A model generated the notes under the pieces. The model was not told the origin of the DNA. It saw only the letters and a list, made by a program, of their open reading frames with translations, and ran no database searches. DNA of 64,000 nt from the NCBI GenBank assembly GCA_041395505.1, contig JAWLAG010000001.1, positions 930,001 through 994,000 on the forward strand, given 5' to 3'. This document shows positions 60,455-64,000 of this stretch, piece after piece. Numbering within the stretch: the first letter of the stretch is position 1; every line of letters starts with the position of its first letter. Position numbers and translations under genes: made by a program. Origin of the DNA: Steroidobacteraceae bacterium (lineage in GTDB: Bacteria; Pseudomonadota; Gammaproteobacteria; Steroidobacterales; Steroidobacteraceae).

Positions 60455-61360
60455 TTACACGGCGTAGCGATCCGGTGCCGTGGCATCGAGCTGTTTGAAG
60501 CGCCGGTGCACCCAAAGATACTGGGCGGGCATGCGACGCACTTCGCTCTCGATCAGTTCATGCATGCGGCGTGCATCGTGCAGCGGATCGTCGCATGGGA
60601 AGTCCTGCAGCGGTGCGTGTATGACTGCTCGGTAACCACCCGCTCCGGGAAGCCGCTCTACGAAATAGGGAAGCACGGCGGCGCCGGTCATGGCGGCCAG
60701 GCGTGACGTCGCGAGATTGGTCGGAGCCGGCACGCCGAACAGAGGCACCATCGCCGCGCCTTTCCAGCGAAAACTCTGATCAGGCGCATACCACACCGGC
60801 TTGCCTTGTTTGAGCGCGCGTATGACGCTGCGGATGTCGTCGCGCTTGATGGCGCCGAGTGTCTGGCTGCCCCGCCGCCATTGCAGGAAGGCATTCAGGA
60901 GGGCGTTGCGTGAGGGCCGGTAGACGACGTGTATCGGCAGGTGGCTCGCTAGGATGCGCGCACCGATCTCGAGCGTCGTAAAGTGCGCAGCAAGGACAAT
61001 TGCACCCTGGCCACGTGCCGCCGCTGCGCGCAGATGCTGCCCACCCTCGAGTGTCGAGCGCGCCGTGATGGTTGAATCGCTGCGCCACCACGCGACCGCG
61101 GTTTCACACAGGGCGATGCCGAGATTCTCGAAATGCTCCCGCAACAATCGCCGTCGTTGTGCCGGATCGAGAGCGGGCAGGCACAAGTCGATATTGATGG
61201 CAGCGACCCGCCGACTTCGCAGTGGCAGGTGGCGCAAAAGGCGACCGCAGGCCCTGCCCAGGAACAACTGCAGCCGAAAGGGGAGCCAGGCAATCACGAA
61301 CAGCACCAGCATGGCCAGCCAGGTCGGCCAATAGCGCGGTCCGAGCAGACGAAGCTTCAT
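60455..61360 (-). CDS. Lipid A late acyltransferase-like protein (LpxL/HtrB family)
   Basis: 301 residues from ATG 61360; longer frames upstream lack family sequence. An N-terminal membrane helix (WLAMLVLFVIAWLPFRLQLFLG) precedes the LpxL catalytic box LAAHFTTLEIG (H126, E131), then HVVYRPSRNALLNAFLQWRRG, APDQSFRWKGAAMVPLFGVPAPT and the end MPAQYLWVHRRFK. It adds a secondary acyl chain to lipid A precursors or to a related lipid in the inner membrane. It is the first gene of the five-gene minus-strand operon. Confidence 0.9.
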   Translation of the reverse strand: MKLRLLGPRYWPTWLAMLVLFVIAWLPFRLQLFLGRACGRLLRHLPLRSRRVAAINIDLCLPALDPAQRRRLLREHFENLGIALCETAVAWWRSDSTITARSTLEGGQHLRAAAARGQGAIVLAAHFTTLEIGARILASHLPIHVVYRPSRNALLNAFLQWRRGSQTLGAIKRDDIRSVIRALKQGKPVWYAPDQSFRWKGAAMVPLFGVPAPTNLATSRLAAMTGAAVLPYFVERLPGAGGYRAVIHAPLQDFPCDDPLHDARRMHELIESEVRRMPAQYLWVHRRFKQLDATAPDRYAV

Positions 61361-61482
61361 CGCGCGGCAGCCTAGCAGACCTCGTCGCATGCGGGGATGC
61401 CCGGATTTGGTGCGAGGTGGTAGGCCCGGCGCACCGAAATCGTGCGACCGGGTGCGGCTTGGAGCCTCTTTTCGGGGCATTT

Positions 61483-61499
61483 TGCGCGATTCTGGCGCA
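61483..61499 (+). promoter_or_regulatory. NtrC-like enhancer site upstream of glnK
   Basis: TGCGCGATTCTGGCGCA is a 17-bp imperfect dyad with TGC and GCA ends, close to the NtrC consensus TGCACY-N5-GGTGCA. It lies very near the sigma-54 promoter (9 nt), nearer than usual for an enhancer, so it may be one of several sites. Inferred. Confidence 0.4.
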
Positions 61500-61507
61500 T
61501 TGCGGTG

Positions 61508-61524
61508 TTGGCACGGTAACTGCA
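61508..61524 (+). promoter_or_regulatory. Sigma-54 (-24/-12) promoter for glnK-amtB
   Basis: TTGGCACGGTAACTGCA matches the sigma-54 consensus YTGGCACG-N4-TTGCW, with GG at -24 and GC at -12 exactly 10 nt apart. It lies 30 nt before the glnK ATG and predicts induction under nitrogen limitation through NtrC. Confidence 0.82.
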
Positions 61525-61554
61525 TTCCCGTACAGGATTCATGGAGGCCCCGGC

Positions 61555-61893
61555 ATGAAACTCGTAACCGCCATCATCAAACCATTCAAGCTCGACGACG
61601 TTCGCTCGGCGTTGGCCGATCTCGGGGTCTCGGGCATGACGGTCACCGAAGTCAAGGGATTCGGGCGTCAGCGGGGCCACACGGAACTGTACCGCGGAGC
61701 CGAGTACGTGGTCGATTTCGTGCCGAAAACACGCATCGAGATAGCTGTTGCCGGCGACCTGGTCGATCGTGTCGTGGAGGCGGTCTCTGGCGCAGCCCGC
61801 ACCGGGAAAGTCGGCGACGGCAAGATCTTCATCACGCACATCGAACGCGCCATACGCATCCGCACAGGCGAGACTGATGCAGCAGCCTTATAG
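61555..61893 (+). CDS. glnK: PII signal protein
   Basis: 112 residues, exact PII size, from ATG 61555 with GGAGG nearby. MKLVTAIIKPFKLDDVRSALADLGVSGMTVTEVKGFGRQRGHTELYRGAEYVVDFVPK carries the uridylylated tyrosine Y51 in the T-loop, and ARTGKVGDGKIFI is the B-loop for ATP. Linkage to amtB and a sigma-54 promoter argue for GlnK rather than GlnB. It blocks AmtB when nitrogen is plentiful. Confidence 0.95.
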   Translation: MKLVTAIIKPFKLDDVRSALADLGVSGMTVTEVKGFGRQRGHTELYRGAEYVVDFVPKTRIEIAVAGDLVDRVVEAVSGAARTGKVGDGKIFITHIERAIRIRTGETDAAAL

Positions 61894-61962
61894 CTGCGGA
61901 TAGTACCTGACCGGACCAAAGGCCTGCGCTGACGCGCGAGTAACTCAAGGGGGAACGAATCG

Positions 61963-63180
61963 ATGAACAGCGGCGATACCGCGTGGCTGATCACGGCGAC
62001 TGCTTTGGTGCTTTTCATGACGCTGCCGGGTCTTGCGCTTTTCTATTCGGGACTGGTTCGAAGCAAAAACAGCCTGTCCATCTTGATGCAGTGCTTTGCG
62101 GTGACCTGTATTGCATCGCTATTGTGGCTGGCGGTCGGTTATTCGCTGGTATTCAGCGATGGCGGAGCCGCGCAGGCCTTAATAGGCGGCACGGCAAAGA
62201 GCTGGCTGGTTGGCGTCGGCGGGAACAGCGTCACCGGCTCGATCCCCGAGCCCGTGTTCTTCATGTTTCAGCTGACCTTTGCCGTGATCACGCCGGCGCT
62301 CGTTGTGGGCGGCTTCGCCGAGCGCATGCGTTTCTCCGCGGTACTCTGGTTCAGCGCCCTGTGGTTGTTGCTGGTCTACGTGCCGGTTGCGCACTGGGTC
62401 TGGGGCGGCGGCTGGCTGGCGCAGCTCGGCGTGCTCGATTTCGCCGGCGGCATCGTCGTGCACGTCAATGCCGGCATGGCGGCGCTGGTCTGTGCACTCG
62501 TGCTCGGCAAGCGGCGCGGTTTCCCCGAGACACCGATGGCGCCGCACAGTCTGCCACTCACGGTCTGCGGCGCCGGAATGCTCTGGGTGGGCTGGTTTGG
62601 CTTCAATGCGGGCAGTGCATTGGCGGCGAATGGCCAGGCGGCGCTCGCGATGCTCACGACGCACATGGGTGCATCCGCTGGGGCGCTCGCCTGGATGCTG
62701 GTCGAGTGGCGGCGTTTCGGCAAACCGAGTCTGCTCGGCGTGGTCACCGGCATGGTCGCGGGCCTCGGGACGATTACGCCCGCATCCGGTTTCGTTGGTC
62801 CCCTCGGTGCCGTGGCTATCGGATTCGGCGCGGGCATCGCGTGCTTCTATGCCACCCAGTTCCTGAAGCGAACCCTGTCCATCGACGATTCACTCGATGT
62901 GTCGCCAGTTCACGGAGTCGGCGGTGTCATCGGCACCGTACTCACCGGTGTTTTCGTCAGTGCGGCGCTCGGCGGCGCTGGCTATGCCACCGACAAGGAC
63001 ATGTTGACGCAGGTCGGTGTGCAATGCCTGGGAGTCGCTGCGACCGCCCTCTGGTGCGGCGCGATGACCTACGTACTGCTGAAGCTCATCGCGCGAGTCA
63101 CTGGTCTTCGCGTCAGTGCCGAACAGGAAACCGAAGGACTCGATTTGTCCTTGCATGGCGAGCGCGGTTACAGCCCGTGA
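61963..63180 (+). CDS. amtB: Ammonium transporter
   Basis: 405 residues, 11 membrane segments, with an AAGGGGG ribosome site. Amt family stretches: LPGLALFYSGLVRSKNSLSILMQCF, FAVITPALVVGGFAERMRFSA, the channel His pair in FAGGIVVHVNAGMAALV and VSPVHGVGGVIGTVLTGVF, and AMLTTHMGASAGALAWMLVEW. There is no separate cleavable signal peptide. It imports ammonium under limitation and is gated by GlnK, encoded just upstream and probably in the same transcript. Confidence 0.95.
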   Translation: MNSGDTAWLITATALVLFMTLPGLALFYSGLVRSKNSLSILMQCFAVTCIASLLWLAVGYSLVFSDGGAAQALIGGTAKSWLVGVGGNSVTGSIPEPVFFMFQLTFAVITPALVVGGFAERMRFSAVLWFSALWLLLVYVPVAHWVWGGGWLAQLGVLDFAGGIVVHVNAGMAALVCALVLGKRRGFPETPMAPHSLPLTVCGAGMLWVGWFGFNAGSALAANGQAALAMLTTHMGASAGALAWMLVEWRRFGKPSLLGVVTGMVAGLGTITPASGFVGPLGAVAIGFGAGIACFYATQFLKRTLSIDDSLDVSPVHGVGGVIGTVLTGVFVSAALGGAGYATDKDMLTQVGVQCLGVAATALWCGAMTYVLLKLIARVTGLRVSAEQETEGLDLSLHGERGYSP

Positions 63181-63224
63181 TAACCTAGCTGCGACCCGAC
63201 GGGGGTCGTATCGCAGGTGTCACG

Positions 63225-63617
63225 GTGTCGGAATCGAATAAGGCCCGAGCTCCCGCAGGCAGCGCCGCGGACGCCGCCGCGAAGTTGCATCTCGGCGGCA
63301 ATGCAATGCATCTCCTGCTGTGTGTCGGCGGCAAGTGTGCGCCGACTGCGTTGCAGGAGAACAGCTGGGCCTACCTGAAAACGCGTGTTCGTGAGCTCGG
63401 CCTCGCCCGAGCCGAGGCCGGTGTGCTGCGCACCAAGGCGGACTGCCTGCGGATCTGCGTCGATGGTCCGATCATGCTGATCTATCCTGAAGGCATCTGG
63501 TATCACGGCTGTACACCCGAACGTATCGAGAAAATCCTCAACGAGCACGTCATCGGCGGCGTACCTGTAGCCGAGTACATGTTCGCGCGCGCGCCGCTGC
63601 TGCCGGCCGGAGAATGA
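63225..63617 (+). CDS. Thioredoxin-like [2Fe-2S] ferredoxin
   Basis: 130 residues from GTG 63225. The fold and Cys spacing match the thioredoxin-like ferredoxin group (COG3411): C33 and C38 (LLCVGGKCAPTALQE), C74 and C78 (TKADCLRICVDGP), then the typical LIYPEGIWYHGCTPERIEKILNEHVIGG. It carries electrons in the cytoplasm. The partner is unknown. Its stop overlaps the MaoC-like start by ATGA. Confidence 0.9.
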   Translation: MSESNKARAPAGSAADAAAKLHLGGNAMHLLLCVGGKCAPTALQENSWAYLKTRVRELGLARAEAGVLRTKADCLRICVDGPIMLIYPEGIWYHGCTPERIEKILNEHVIGGVPVAEYMFARAPLLPAGE

Positions 63618-64000
63618 GCGCGAAGCGGGGCCACTCGTCGCGCCGCTACCTCGAAGACCTCGAGATCGGCGTAACGAGCATTTCCAGTTCGCACCGCATC
63701 AATGGCAGACACATGCTGGCATTCGCACGAGAGTACGATCCCCAGTACTTTCACGCGAGTCCGCGGGCCGCAAGGACGTCGCGCTTCGGCGGGCTCATTG
63801 CCTCCGGCATCTACACCATGGCGGTCTGGCGGCAGCTCGATCACGAGCTGGCAGGGGATATCGCCTGGATCTGTGGCGTAGCCTGGGAAAACGTTCGATT
63901 TGCAGTGGCATTACGCGCAGGGGATCGCGTCCATGCGCGCGCCACCTGCATGGACAAGCGGGTCTCGGCGAGCGATGCGACTCGCGGTGTGGTGAAGATC
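63614..64000 (+). CDS. MaoC-like dehydratase (partial, cut by window end)
   Basis: 129 codons from ATG 63614 run open to the last base. The text SRRYLEDLEIGVTSISSSHRING, FAREYDPQYFHASPRAARTSRFGGLIASGIYTMAVWRQL has the MaoC hotdog pattern (DPxxFH replacing the usual DxNPxHxD), followed by VRFAVALRAGDRVHARATC. These proteins hydrate enoyl-CoA esters or act as mesaconyl-CoA hydratases. A substrate is not evident. Translation is coupled to the ferredoxin gene. Confidence 0.85.
   Translation, partial: MSAKRGHSSRRYLEDLEIGVTSISSSHRINGRHMLAFAREYDPQYFHASPRAARTSRFGGLIASGIYTMAVWRQLDHELAGDIAWICGVAWENVRFAVALRAGDRVHARATCMDKRVSASDATRGVVKI

Noticed and set aside
1..64000. CRISPR arrays, insertion sequences, prophage or toxin-antitoxin genes
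   Set aside because: No regularly spaced repeats, transposase or integrase motifs, or short toxin-antitoxin pairs were seen on either strand.

Overview
The window is about 64 kb of dense, GC-rich Gram-negative chromosome. It has short intergenic gaps, many 4-nt ATGA or TTGA stop/start overlaps, and no insertion sequence, phage gene, CRISPR array or rRNA. SthA, AvtA, an LpxL-type acyltransferase, GlnK-AmtB behind a -24/-12 (sigma-54) promoter and a TonB receptor starting with an 'EEVLVTAQKRE' segment point to a catabolically versatile gammaproteobacterium. An environmental lineage such as Nevskiales or Steroidobacteraceae is a guess, not something the sequence proves.

Layout. 1-5 kb: the tail of an upstream gene, a TetR regulator with an APH-like kinase, tRNA-Arg(ACG), an exported Hcp-like protein, a sulfotransferase-like protein, and an HxlR regulator divergent from a cupin. 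5-16 kb: a hybrid histidine kinase, a membrane protein, a flavin reductase, a CAP-domain lipoprotein with an aminotransferase, HDOD-sthA, and an acyl-CoA dehydrogenase with a luciferase-like oxidoreductase. 15.7-23 kb: avtA, a thioesterase, then a redox run made of an NTF2-cytochrome c lipoprotein, a Tat-exported FAD oxidase-like protein, a GMC oxidoreductase and an aldehyde dehydrogenase.

22.9-47.6 kb is the most interesting part. A minus-strand set (MarR regulator, nitrilase, ornithine-cyclodeaminase-like protein, MFS transporter, PLP dehydratase) diverges across a perfect 16-bp palindrome from a long plus-strand operon: IorA/IorB-like 2-oxoacid oxidoreductase, Rieske dioxygenase alpha and beta, CoA ligase, thiolase, a DUF35-pseudo-SDR fusion, an active SDR and a cyclase-family hydrolase. 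A second palindrome-marked promoter then starts an anthraniloyl-CoA module: fused monooxygenase/old-yellow-enzyme reductase, SDR, enoyl-CoA hydratase, acyl-CoA dehydrogenase, RidA-like protein, a stand-alone OYE and an AAHS-type transporter. My reading, which is inference, is a pathway that takes an indolic compound (indole-3-acetate or its nitrile, or indolepyruvate) to 2-aminobenzoyl-CoA and then dearomatises it aerobically.

47.7-56.6 kb: a TonB receptor divergent from an AraC regulator, then an operon with an AcuI-like reductase, CoA ligase, thiolase-like protein, DUF35 protein and opine-dehydrogenase-like protein. 56.6-61.4 kb (minus): an envelope-lipid operon with LpxL- and PlsC-type acyltransferases, DUF547, a START-like protein and an FMN glutamate-synthase-like protein. 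61.5-64 kb: glnK-amtB, a thioredoxin-like [2Fe-2S] ferredoxin, and a MaoC dehydratase cut by the window end. No stretch over 300 bases lacks a gene.
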